Translations under genes and position numbers: made by a program
Part shown: positions 1 through 6,921 of the stretch, in pieces
Layout: each line of letters opens with the position of its first letter
Position numbering within the stretch: the stretch's first letter is position 1
The notes under the pieces: model-generated
The model's database searches: none
What the model saw: the letters and a program-made list of their open reading frames with translations, nothing else
Told to the model about the DNA's origin: nothing
Assembly: GCA_027007865.1 (NCBI GenBank)
Contig: JALTEE010000192.1
Location: forward strand, 1,557-8,546
DNA from: a bacterium
Lineage (GTDB): Bacteria > UBP14 > UBA6098 > B30-G16
DNA: 6,990 nucleotides
Direction of reading: 5' to 3'

Positions 1-133
1 TTTTTATTTTTTTATTTTTATAATAAGATTGCTGATTTTTGCAATTTAATGTAGATTTTTCGATTTTGCCGAATGAGATGTTCGACCTATTAGATATTCG
101 ACTTGTTATTTTGCATTTTCATTTGATTAAATT
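1..133. other. AT-rich leader upstream of the permease gene
   Basis: Non-coding, strongly AT-rich sequence with T-rich runs over the first 20 bases. A TATAAT hexamer lies at 19-24, but its -35 region would fall outside the window. The hexamer TTCGAC occurs twice (81-86 and 97-102), 16 bp apart. A poor promoter-like pair (TTGTTA at 104-109 and TAAATT at 128-133) would place transcription start inside the gene, so it is not called. No Shine-Dalgarno-like purine tract precedes the ATG at 134. I see no gene here. Confidence 0.5.
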
Positions 134-1471
134 ATGAAGACTCTCGATAGATACATAATACGAGGACTTATTCCGCCGTTCTTCGGCGGGCTGGCAGTGA
201 TATTATTCGTTCTCGTTCTCGATTTTATTCTCGATATATTGAATCTTATCATTGCCAAAGGTGTGCCGACGCTGATTGTTGGAAAACTTTTCATATACAA
301 TCTCGCCTGGATGATTTCTCTCGCCGTGCCGATGGCTGCGCTTGTTTCGTCGCTGATGGCATTCGGCAAACTTTCGGGCGACAGGGAAATAGTTGCAGCA
401 AGAGCGCTCGGCATCCCGTTCTGGCGAATGATGATTCCTGCGGCCTTCATTATGGCGCTGCTGTCTGTGGTTATGATATTGTTCGGAGATATCGTAGTTC
501 CTGAAACAAATTTGCGCTCGAAAACATTAATGGTGCAAATTCGGCGCAAGAAACCGCTCACGGCACTGCGCCCCCGGGTCTTTATCGACGATTTCCCAAA
601 TGTTGTGCTGTATATCAAACGGGTGAACGACCGCACAGGGAAAATTTATGGCGTAACAATGTATGAAAAACAGCCGAATCAGCGCCCTCGAATCATAATC
701 GCTCCCGAAGGCGAAGTGAAATATGACCCGCAAGACGATGCCGTTACATTCACGCTATTGAACGGTGAAATACACGATATCGATGCCGACGACCCGACAA
801 GATATACACGAATGCAATTTTCAAAGCAAACCATAAGCATCGGAAACCTCGGGACAAAACTCGGCGAGGAAAAACTTAAAAGGCGCGGAGACAGAGAATT
901 ATCGATATCTATGCTCGTCGATAGAATTCATCAACTCGATGTGAAAACAGATAGTCTGCGGAGCAAAATACGCTCGACCGTCTCATCTGCAATAGAATCG
1001 CTCTTTGTTCTGAAAACGCACAAGGGAAGACTATATTCCACGCCGGAACGACGAGCCTTGCTGCGTCAAAGAAAGATATATTCAAAATTACGCAAATATG
1101 GATTGAAAATTTCGGAAAATACTCGCAGAAAGCGCAAACTCGAAGTCGAGCATCAGAAGAAGTTTTCGCTGCCGCTTGCGTGTCTCGTATTTCTGCTTAT
1201 TGGCGCACCTGTCGGGGCGTGGGCGAGACGAGGCGGTATCGGTGTTGCGGCTGGAATATCGTTCGGATTTTTCCTGATATATTGGGCATTTCTAATCGGC
1301 GGAGAAGAACTCGCCGACCGTGCTATCGTTTCGCCCGTATTGGGAATGTGGAGTGGAAATGTGGTTATGACAGTCGCAGGATTGCTGATGCTGTATCGTG
1401 TTACATATCAATCCCGTTTTTCTGGATTTAGTTGGATTACAAGAATTTTCAAAAAACGAACAGATAATTAA
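134..1471 (+). CDS. LptF/LptG (YjgP/YjgQ) family lipopolysaccharide-export permease
   Basis: Likely inner-membrane permease of the Lpt machine, which pairs with a second LptF/G protein and the LptB ATPase to extract LPS and pass it to the periplasmic bridge. Seen: hydrophobic segments near residues 15-40, 54-78 and 98-122, then a long soluble periplasmic region (about 123-343), then segments near 345-364, 367-390 and 398-421. Family hallmarks are the cytoplasmic-loop motif GKLSGDREIVAARALG (78-93) and the stretch after the soluble domain, EHQKKFSLPL...LIGAPVGAWARRGG (339-368). At 445 residues it is longer than E. coli LptF/G (about 360); the extra length is a charged, Lys/Arg-rich, probably helical insert at about 245-340. 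The ATG at 134 is the first available start, since an in-frame TAA lies at 128-130. No Shine-Dalgarno is visible. The gene is followed 41 bases later by lnt. Family assignment is firm; LptF versus LptG is not resolved. Confidence 0.9.
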   Translation: MKTLDRYIIRGLIPPFFGGLAVILFVLVLDFILDILNLIIAKGVPTLIVGKLFIYNLAWMISLAVPMAALVSSLMAFGKLSGDREIVAARALGIPFWRMMIPAAFIMALLSVVMILFGDIVVPETNLRSKTLMVQIRRKKPLTALRPRVFIDDFPNVVLYIKRVNDRTGKIYGVTMYEKQPNQRPRIIIAPEGEVKYDPQDDAVTFTLLNGEIHDIDADDPTRYTRMQFSKQTISIGNLGTKLGEEKLKRRGDRELSISMLVDRIHQLDVKTDSLRSKIRSTVSSAIESLFVLKTHKGRLYSTPERRALLRQRKIYSKLRKYGLKISENTRRKRKLEVEHQKKFSLPLACLVFLLIGAPVGAWARRGGIGVAAGISFGFFLIYWAFLIGGEELADRAIVSPVLGMWSGNVVMTVAGLLMLYRVTYQSRFSGFSWITRIFKKRTDN

Positions 1472-1512
1472 AAATGTGTGGGAAATAACAATATCGACAA
1501 TATATTTTTGTA

Positions 1513-2991
1513 ATGAACGATGCTAAATCGCACATAGGAACATTTTGGCTCGTTATAATTTCTGGAGCGATGTGGGCAGCGAGTTTCCCGCCTCTACCGA
1601 CGGGTTTTTTAGCATTTTTCTATCTCGTGCCGATGTGGTTCGTTCTCGAGAATGTGCAGAGCGGCGGCACGGCATTCAGACTCGGATATATCTGGGGGTT
1701 CGTCGCAGCATTGGGAACATTATGGTGGATTTACATTCCCACATTGCCCGGAATGATATTACTCGTCCTGTTTCTGCCGTTATACGCTGCGCTTTACATT
1801 TGGATGCACCATCGAATAGCGCGGAAACATCGAGCGTTGGCAATAATTTTATCGCCGATTCTGCTCGTTGCTGTGGAATATTTTCGCTCATACGGGCGCT
1901 TCGGTTTCCCGTGGCTCAACATCGCATATTCACAGACATCGTATCCGCTGTTCATTCAATTTGCCGATATTTTAGGCAGTTTCGGCGTTTCGCTCTGGGT
2001 TGCCGCTATCAACGGATGCGTCTATTTCATTATAAAAAAACCGCTGTCGAAATCGTTCTGGATTGCGGTTGGAATTTTCCTAATCCTTTTCGGCGGAGCG
2101 ATTTCTTATGGAATATATAAAATCGACAGGGAAATCGAAGGCGTTCCGCTAAAAATTGCGCTGTTGCAGGGAAATATCGACCCGTATAAAAAATGGACGC
2201 GTAAATTTCTGCATCACAATGCAAAATTGTATTCGGATATGCTCCACAGTGTCGGCGCAAACAATGTCACTCTGTGTATTATGCCCGAAACTGCGACAGC
2301 GTGCTATCACAAAATTAACCGCGCGATGTTTTTCCCGATTCGTGATGCGGTGATGGATATCGGCACGCCGACACTCACGGGAAGCCTCGATTTCGACGAT
2401 GAAAACCGAAAAAACCACTACAACACCGCTCTGCTGATAATGCCCGACGGCACATACAAACAGGAATATGCAAAAATTCAACTCGTTCCGTTCAGCGAGC
2501 AAGTGCCATTTCAGGATAAATTCCCCGCGCTGCGAAAATTGAACTACGGCGGAAGCCATTTCTCGCGTGGAAAAGAATTCACGGTTTTCCAGTTCGATTC
2601 CACAAAATTTTCAGTATTCGTGTGCTACGAAGCGATATTCGGCTGGCTGGGCAGGAAATTCCGCAACGAAGGAGCGCAGTTCCTCGTGAACATCACGAAC
2701 GACGGCTGGTTCGGGAGGACACAGGGACCATACCAACACGCTATGTTCAATGTGATGCGCGCCATCGAAAACCGATGCTGGATTGCGAGGTGCGCTAACA
2801 CTGGAATATCGATGTTCATCGACCCGCACGGACGCATCGTCAAACGAACAGAACTGTTTCAGCAGACGATACTCGAAGGAGAAATCTTTGCCACAAACGA
2901 GCGCACGACATACGATAGCATCGGCGATGCAGTCGGCTGGGGAGCGTTCTTCGCAGCCTTTTTTTTATTGATAATTTTCGCGCGAAAATAA
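1513..2991 (+). CDS. lnt: apolipoprotein N-acyltransferase
   Basis: Transfers a third acyl chain from phospholipid to the N-terminal cysteine of apolipoproteins in the inner membrane, the last step of lipoprotein maturation before Lol sorting. Seen: about seven hydrophobic segments in residues 10-201, a nitrilase-type periplasmic domain at about 213-460, and a C-terminal hydrophobic segment (475-489). The Glu-Lys-Cys triad is intact: E259 in MPETA, K321 in YAKIQLVPFSEQVPF, C371 in VCYEAIFG. Other conserved elements are W228 after LQGNIDPYKKW, E329 in the PFSE loop, NDGWFG at 396-401, and the QHAMFNVMRAIEN...CANTGIS block (408-433). The length of 492 residues is normal (E. coli about 510). The ATG at 1513 is the only good start after an in-frame TAA at 1486-1488; no Shine-Dalgarno is seen. 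It is probably cotranscribed with the permease gene, both serving outer-membrane assembly. It converges with the large minus-strand gene. Confidence 0.95.
   Translation: MNDAKSHIGTFWLVIISGAMWAASFPPLPTGFLAFFYLVPMWFVLENVQSGGTAFRLGYIWGFVAALGTLWWIYIPTLPGMILLVLFLPLYAALYIWMHHRIARKHRALAIILSPILLVAVEYFRSYGRFGFPWLNIAYSQTSYPLFIQFADILGSFGVSLWVAAINGCVYFIIKKPLSKSFWIAVGIFLILFGGAISYGIYKIDREIEGVPLKIALLQGNIDPYKKWTRKFLHHNAKLYSDMLHSVGANNVTLCIMPETATACYHKINRAMFFPIRDAVMDIGTPTLTGSLDFDDENRKNHYNTALLIMPDGTYKQEYAKIQLVPFSEQVPFQDKFPALRKLNYGGSHFSRGKEFTVFQFDSTKFSVFVCYEAIFGWLGRKFRNEGAQFLVNITNDGWFGRTQGPYQHAMFNVMRAIENRCWIARCANTGISMFIDPHGRIVKRTELFQQTILEGEIFATNERTTYDSIGDAVGWGAFFAAFFLLIIFARK
2974..2989. other. 16-bp perfect palindrome over the lnt stop codon
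   Basis: ATTTTCGCGCGAAAAT is its own reverse complement and covers the last codons of lnt up to the first base of its TAA stop. As RNA it could form a 6-bp stem with a GCGC loop. The following plus-strand bases are A-rich rather than T-rich, so it does not fit an intrinsic terminator. It may still help to end transcription between the convergent genes, or it may be a coincidence of AT-rich codons. Confidence 0.35.
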
Positions 2992-3028
2992 AAAGTAAGA
3001 TGGTCTATTCTTTCCCTCTATAAAATAT

Positions 3029-3097
3029 TCGGGGCGCCGGCTACAATTTGTCGCGCCGCAGCGAGACAGAAAGCCAGCGCCCTGCTTGGTTGGGGAA
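3029..3097 (+). repeat. 69-bp GC-rich direct repeat, copy 1
   Basis: All 69 bases are identical to 6922-6990, in the same orientation, 3893 bp apart. It is about 65% G+C, against AT-rich flanks. It starts TCGGGGCGCCGGC and ends TTGGTTGGGGAA. It contains short dyads: GGCGC at 3033-3037 with GCGCC at 3053-3057, ACAA-T-TTGT at 3043-3051, and CAG/CTG plus AAG/CTT arms around 3071-3087 enclosing CGCC. The copy lies between lnt and the 3' end of the minus-strand gene, 10 bases beyond that gene's stop codon. It has no transposase and no target-site duplication that I can see. Its right limit is uncertain because the other copy is cut by the window edge. It most resembles a dispersed intergenic repeat; I do not recognise a named family. 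Confidence 0.9.
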
Positions 3098-3107
3098 ATT
3101 TTATCAT

Positions 3108-6100
3108 CTAAAAGTCTGTCTCACATCCCGGCACGGTGAACAGCGAATCAAGCATTATCCAGACAGAATCGAGGTCGGAATAGTTGCTGGGAACAATTAC
3201 CCAGAGCGTATCGCCAGAATGACCGAATAAGAGCGAATCCGCGGAAATATTGCTCTCGATTCCATCAATCGACTGTCGCACAAAAATTCGCGTCGTGTCG
3301 ATTCCCTGCCCGGTGGTGTCCATTATGCCAAAGGTCACGCTCTGGTCAGGGCAACTGCTCCACCCATTCCATTCATCCGGCGGGCATTCTCGCCAAACTA
3401 CGGCAGGGTAGCAGCACGGATGCCTGAACTGAACAGTCAAACTGTCATCTACAAGCATCTCGGGGACATCGTTCCCGGATGAATCCTGTGCACTCCAAAG
3501 GCGAACATAAAAGTATCTTGTCGCATCCATTATCGAATCGGGCAATCGCGGATGGAAAATAAGCATCGTATCGCCGACAAGTGTCATCGAATCGGGATAG
3601 CACAGCACACCCAGCGGGTCTTGAATGCACACGCTCGACCAGTCGATGCCGTGGTCGTCGTGGAGGATGAAAAATACGCTGTCCGGCGAGCAGGTGTCCG
3701 CATACGCATAGCCCCAAGGATTTATTATATCCCCCGTTATACTGAAAGTTCCGCAGGTGTCGCAGCACTGGTGCCCAAAACTATCCGCTGCGCAAACCAT
3801 TATCATTCCGCTGCTCGTCAACTCCGGCGGATATGCCCAGTTAAAAGAGCCGTCGTTGTCGCTTGCGCCGATGAAGTCCCAGGTTGCGCCGCCATTGAGG
3901 GAGAACCACAGCTCAATTGGATATGCAGGCCCTAATGTTAGCGGCGGAATGAAGGAATCCTCGACTGTCCAGGTGATTGTAGCCGGGTCGCCGACCCTGC
4001 CGCCAGGTGGGCAGGTGGCGGTAATTCTGGGGCACCAGGTATCCACCGGTCCCGGGTCACTCTCCCCGCTGGCATATACCGCGCCGTAGGGACAAAAGAT
4101 TTCAAAACTGCATATAAGAGTTTCTGCTGGTGTGACATCCGTTACTGTTGGGCTAACTACCGTAACCGTAGGGCTGGGGCTCGCAACATCCGGCGATGGG
4201 CTGGTTACTGTCGGGCTGGGTGTTGTTATCGTGGGACTCACCGAATCTCCGATGCAGCTGTTCCCCATATCATCGAACTTCACAAGGAATAAATCATATA
4301 TGCCTACGCCAAAACTGCTGGTCAGTCCTGCCACAGCATATCCGCCATCGTTCGTCTGAACAACAGACTCGCCATAATCATAGTCCGTTCCGCCAACAGC
4401 TCTTGCCCATTCAAACGCACCCGATAAACTGAACTTCACAAGGAAAAAATCAGTATTGCCTGCGCCGAAACTGTATGTTTCCCCTGCCACAGCGTATCCG
4501 CCATCGCTCGTCTGAATAACAGAAGAACCCTCATCATCGCCCGTTCCGCCAACAGCTCTTGCCCATTCAAACGCACCCGCCGAACTGAACTTCACAAGGA
4601 ATAAATCATCACCGCCTGCACCGAAACCGGCTGTCACTCCTGCGAGCGCGAAACCGCCATCGCTCGTTTGAACAACTGAAGAACCCTCATCATTGCCCGT
4701 TCCGCCAACAGCTCTTGCCCATTCAAACGCACCCGCCGAACTGAACTTCACAAGGAATAAATCATCACCGCCTGCACCGAAACTGTTTGTATATCCTGCC
4801 ACAGCATATCCGCCATCGCTCGTCTGAACAACAGAGCAGCTATCTTCATAGTTCGTTCCGCCGACGGTTCTTGCCCATTCGAACGCACCCAATGAACTGA
4901 ACTTCACAAGGAAGAAATCACTACCGCCTACACCGAAACTGTGAGTCCATCCTGCCACAGCATATCCGCCATCGCTCGTCTGAACAACTGAAGAACCCCC
5001 ATCATTGTCCGTTCCGCCGACAGCTCTTGCCCATTCGACCGCACCCAATGGATTGAATTTCACAAGAAATAAGTCCCACTCGCCTGCGCCGGAACTGTTG
5101 GTCCATCCTGTCACAGCATATCCACCATCGCCCGTCTGAACAACTGAATAACCATAATCCCAGCTCGTTTCGCCGACAGCGGTGGCGAAAAGATTCCCAA
5201 TCATTGTGCTGTCCCAAACTGTCGTGTCTGTAATATCGATGCGGAAAACCCAGTCGCTGCTTTCGGTATCCGGCACATCCTCCCCCGCTGACCAAACTAT
5301 GACGAGCGATTCCCCCGGTGCAACACCAGCACCAATTGCACCGTAAAGCGTGGTGCACGGGACATCCCAGGTGAAACCGCCATCGGAAGAACACCATAGA
5401 ACGATGTTCTGCGCTGTGTCCGCAATTAAATCATAGACGATATAGACTGTGTCCGTCCCGTCAGTGCGCTCCCAGAAACGGAGGTTTACAATTCTGGCGG
5501 CAATCTCGCTGTCAGGCGGGCAGGAACAGGGAACTAACATCCACTCGCAGTCGAACTGCGTCGGCTCGTTCTGGATGCAGACCTGATACCGATAGGACTG
5601 ACCGATTGAGAGGTATCCTATAAGTCCCGCCGTGTCAGGCACGATGAACCAGCCCGATGTGTCTGATGTGATGGCGTAATCGCTCAGCGGTGCACCGCCA
5701 AATGTCATCGTTGCGGATACCGAAAAATTCTCGCCGGAAAACCAGATGGTATCGCCGATGTCGGCGCAGTAGGGTTCAATATCGAGTATGTCGAGCCACT
5801 CGCAATAGACCTGAATTTGAATGTTGAACGGAATGCCTTCGACCTCAACCGTCACGGTATGGTAACCCTGAACAGCCGAGTCTGGAACGACAAATGTTAT
5901 GTGAGTTGAATCGAGCCAGGTAAATGACAGCGGTGAGCCGTCAAAATAGAGGTTAGCATCCGACGGGATATTTCCGCCATACAAGTTAGCCACATCGCCC
6001 GGTTCTATGCAGGGAATTGAGTCGAGGCGAGGAATGTCAGGCGGCTCGCAAGGGTCAAGAGTATCACCTACACCTGCGAGGGAGGTCAAAATGTTGACTA

Positions 6101-6815
6101 TGAAGCGGTAATTCATAGGCTCAACATAGCCGACAACCTCATATTCGTAGGTATGGTTCTCGCCGATGACGATAATCCTCCCGCCTGTCTCGCAAACATT
6201 ACATTCGAAATCGCCCAGCCCCTGCGGATACGACACCGCAGCGAGAACTCTTTCGCACGCATCGTCCCAGACGAAAGGATACGCCGGTGAATTAACTAGA
6301 AGCTCCGCATCAACCTCCCACTCGAGATATGAGATTCCATCAGTCAGCGGCGGAAAATCTGCGATGCAGGTGGTATGTGTAAAAGCGCCTCCATAGGTTA
6401 ATTGAATCCCAGTATTCCAGCGGGAGTCGGAGAGAAACTCGTTCAAAGGCTCGAGGTCACCCATCGGCATAATGAGAACCTGCCCGCCCGAGCAGACGAA
6501 ATCTATCAACTGCGTCCGCTGGTCATAGGAAAATCCTGCACTGGCACAATCTCCGTGGTGCATCAGCACGACAAAATCGTAAGATGAAAGGCTCGGGTAT
6601 CTGCCGACATCGGTGGTGAAATCGACTGTGCAGCCCGCAGAGGTCAGCGTATCCCACAGTACCTGGTAGGTGTAGCGGTCGTGCCAGCCGCACATCGGCG
6701 CATCATCGACAAGCACGCTATGAGACTGCCCCCACGCGGGTTCAACAAAAATCACCGACGAGACAAATAGAATAGAATAGAATAGAATAGAATAGAAGCG
6801 TTTGAAATTTTCCAC
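3108..6815 (-). CDS. large secreted multidomain protein with phase-variation-type leader repeat
   Basis: A 1235-residue extracytoplasmic protein of unknown function. Residues 1-29 form a signal peptide (K5/R6, hydrophobic core 7-24, likely cleavage AWG|Q). Residues 32-250 resemble a Rossmann/GATase-like domain (VLVDDAP, YDFVVLMHHGDC, GGQVLIMPMGD, GGRIIVIGEN). Two IPT/TIG-like domains follow at about 264-338 and 342-423, then a Cys-containing Ig/FN3-like domain (434-530). Six repeats of about 52 residues span 541-853 (SVVQT.DGGYAVAG...FLVKF...GAFEWARAVGGT), typical of a beta-propeller. A Ser/Thr/Pro/Val linker (859-896) and Ig-like domains to the C-terminus come next. There are 36 cysteines, only one of them in the propeller. 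No C-terminal sorting signal or membrane anchor is visible, and the last domain stops short. The start is GTG at 6815, chosen for the signal peptide and the AGGGGG ribosome site 7 bases upstream. The gene stands alone between two 69-bp repeats. An adhesin or surface-display role is inference. Confidence 0.85.
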   Translation of the reverse strand: MENFKRFYSILFYSILFVSSVIFVEPAWGQSHSVLVDDAPMCGWHDRYTYQVLWDTLTSAGCTVDFTTDVGRYPSLSSYDFVVLMHHGDCASAGFSYDQRTQLIDFVCSGGQVLIMPMGDLEPLNEFLSDSRWNTGIQLTYGGAFTHTTCIADFPPLTDGISYLEWEVDAELLVNSPAYPFVWDDACERVLAAVSYPQGLGDFECNVCETGGRIIVIGENHTYEYEVVGYVEPMNYRFIVNILTSLAGVGDTLDPCEPPDIPRLDSIPCIEPGDVANLYGGNIPSDANLYFDGSPLSFTWLDSTHITFVVPDSAVQGYHTVTVEVEGIPFNIQIQVYCEWLDILDIEPYCADIGDTIWFSGENFSVSATMTFGGAPLSDYAITSDTSGWFIVPDTAGLIGYLSIGQSYRYQVCIQNEPTQFDCEWMLVPCSCPPDSEIAARIVNLRFWERTDGTDTVYIVYDLIADTAQNIVLWCSSDGGFTWDVPCTTLYGAIGAGVAPGESLVIVWSAGEDVPDTESSDWVFRIDITDTTVWDSTMIGNLFATAVGETSWDYGYSVVQTGDGGYAVTGWTNSSGAGEWDLFLVKFNPLGAVEWARAVGGTDNDGGSSVVQTSDGGYAVAGWTHSFGVGGSDFFLVKFSSLGAFEWARTVGGTNYEDSCSVVQTSDGGYAVAGYTNSFGAGGDDLFLVKFSSAGAFEWARAVGGTGNDEGSSVVQTSDGGFALAGVTAGFGAGGDDLFLVKFSSAGAFEWARAVGGTGDDEGSSVIQTSDGGYAVAGETYSFGAGNTDFFLVKFSLSGAFEWARAVGGTDYDYGESVVQTNDGGYAVAGLTSSFGVGIYDLFLVKFDDMGNSCIGDSVSPTITTPSPTVTSPSPDVASPSPTVTVVSPTVTDVTPAETLICSFEIFCPYGAVYASGESDPGPVDTWCPRITATCPPGGRVGDPATITWTVEDSFIPPLTLGPAYPIELWFSLNGGATWDFIGASDNDGSFNWAYPPELTSSGMIMVCAADSFGHQCCDTCGTFSITGDIINPWGYAYADTCSPDSVFFILHDDHGIDWSSVCIQDPLGVLCYPDSMTLVGDTMLIFHPRLPDSIMDATRYFYVRLWSAQDSSGNDVPEMLVDDSLTVQFRHPCCYPAVVWRECPPDEWNGWSSCPDQSVTFGIMDTTGQGIDTTRIFVRQSIDGIESNISADSLLFGHSGDTLWVIVPSNYSDLDSVWIMLDSLFTVPGCETDF
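4128..4241 (-). repeat. Ser/Thr/Pro-rich linker coded by imperfect short repeats
   Basis: Residues 859-896 of the secreted protein consist almost wholly of S, P, T and V in recurring SPTVT and SPSP units. The DNA shows matching imperfect repeats (plus-strand GTTACTGT, GGGCTG and similar words). It separates the propeller repeats from the C-terminal Ig-like domains, so it is probably an extended, flexible spacer. Such Thr/Ser/Pro linkers are often glycosylated in secreted bacterial proteins, but nothing here shows that directly. Confidence 0.7.
4257..5195 (-). repeat. six tandem ~156-bp (52-residue) propeller-type repeats
   Basis: Coding repeats inside the secreted protein. Counting from the SVVQT motif, units begin at 5147, 4991, 4835, 4679, 4523 and 4367 (residues 557, 609, 661, 713, 765, 817). 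The spacing is exactly 156 bp throughout. The last unit ends early at about residue 853, while the half-unit LFATAVGETSWDYGY at 542-556 precedes the first. Taken together these make six complete modules that could close a ring. The consensus is SVVQTSDGGYAVAG, then a variable 8-10 residue segment, then D-[LF]-FLVKFSS.GAFEWARAVGGT. The pattern resembles the beta-propeller repeat families found in secreted proteins of FCB-type bacteria. Since 156 is divisible by three, gain or loss of a unit would keep the frame. Confidence 0.9.
6766..6797 (-). repeat. pentanucleotide microsatellite (CTATT)6 in signal-peptide codons
   Basis: Six perfect copies of AATAG on the plus strand (6766-6795), with two further bases of a seventh, read TT(CTATT)6 on the coding strand. 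They encode residues 7-17 of the secreted protein, the hydrophobic core of the signal peptide, giving a Y-S-I-L-F period of 15 bases. Five-base units shift the frame with each gain or loss, so replication slippage would switch the gene on or off. This matches the known arrangement in Neisseria opa genes, where CTCTT units code the leader core. Variation is not shown by a single sequence. Confidence 0.9.
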
Positions 6816-6828
6816 ATCATTGCCCCCT
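6813..6828 (-). promoter_or_regulatory. ribosome binding site and three overlapping candidate start codons
   Basis: On the minus strand AGGGGG (6828-6823) is followed by CAATGAT and the GTG at 6815-6813, a 7-base spacing. Two ATGs (6820-6818 and 6817-6815) overlap this region in another frame. ATG-6817 is 5 bases from the purine tract and ATG-6820 only 2. With the present six pentamers the ATG frame ends at a TGA at 6754-6752, while the GTG frame is open for 1235 codons. This makes GTG the working start in this allele. Confidence 0.7.
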
Positions 6829-6842
6829 GCTATTTTTAACTA

Positions 6843-6870
6843 AATTTAAAATCATTTTTTAGAATGTCAA
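6843..6870 (-). promoter_or_regulatory. candidate sigma70-type promoter of the secreted-protein gene
   Basis: A perfect TTGACA -35 hexamer on the minus strand (6870-6865) is followed after 16 bases by TAAATT (6848-6843), which matches four of six consensus -10 positions. Transcription would start near 6836, giving a leader of about 20 bases that contains the AGGGGG ribosome site. The region is AT-rich, so a chance match is possible. If the organism uses a Bacteroidota-type sigma factor, the consensus would differ. Confidence 0.45.
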
Positions 6871-6872
6871 GG

Positions 6873-6887
6873 GGAAAATTATTTTCC
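6873..6887. promoter_or_regulatory. 15-bp palindrome next to the -35 box, possible operator
   Basis: GGAAAAT-T-ATTTTCC is a perfect dyad with 7-bp arms and a single central base, two bases upstream of the candidate -35 hexamer. The one-base centre makes an RNA hairpin unlikely, whereas a dimeric DNA-binding regulator could use such a site. No regulator gene is in the window, so the role is speculative. Confidence 0.35.
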
Positions 6888-6921
6888 ATTTAAAAAAATT
6901 CGTCAAAATGGGGGTAAAAAC

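Noticed and set aside
127..636. 169-codon minus-strand frame opposite the permease gene
   Set aside because: It is the antisense shadow of strongly supported membrane-protein coding sequence, with low-complexity composition and no own control signals.
1503..1510. TATTTTTG upstream of lnt as a Bacteroidota-type -7 box (TAnnTTTG)
   Set aside because: It lies only a few bases before the ATG, which would put transcription start inside the gene, and no matching -33 element is clear; the region is simply T-rich.
2959..2966. Run of eight T in lnt as a second slippage site
   Set aside because: It is nine codons from the end of lnt, so slippage would change only the extreme C-terminus; an essential housekeeping gene is an unlikely contingency locus.
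3029..3097. Integron attC site downstream of a gene cassette
   Set aside because: The position after a gene stop and the same orientation fit, and GTTGGGG resembles GTTRRRY, but the last base does not fit and no complementary partner core lies at the other end of the repeat.
3018..3107. Small open frame (ATG ATA AAA ...) on the minus strand directly after the stop of the secreted-protein gene, running through the repeat
   Set aside because: It is about 29 codons with no ribosome site and no recognisable product; GC-rich repeat DNA is often open by chance.
3048..3230. 60-codon plus-strand frame beginning inside repeat copy 1
   Set aside because: It runs antisense into the 3' end of the secreted-protein gene, lacks a ribosome site, and its peptide resembles nothing I recognise.
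4257..5195. CRISPR-like array
   Set aside because: The 156-bp periodic repeats are in-frame coding sequence with protein-level conservation, and there are no short repeats with unique spacers or cas genes.
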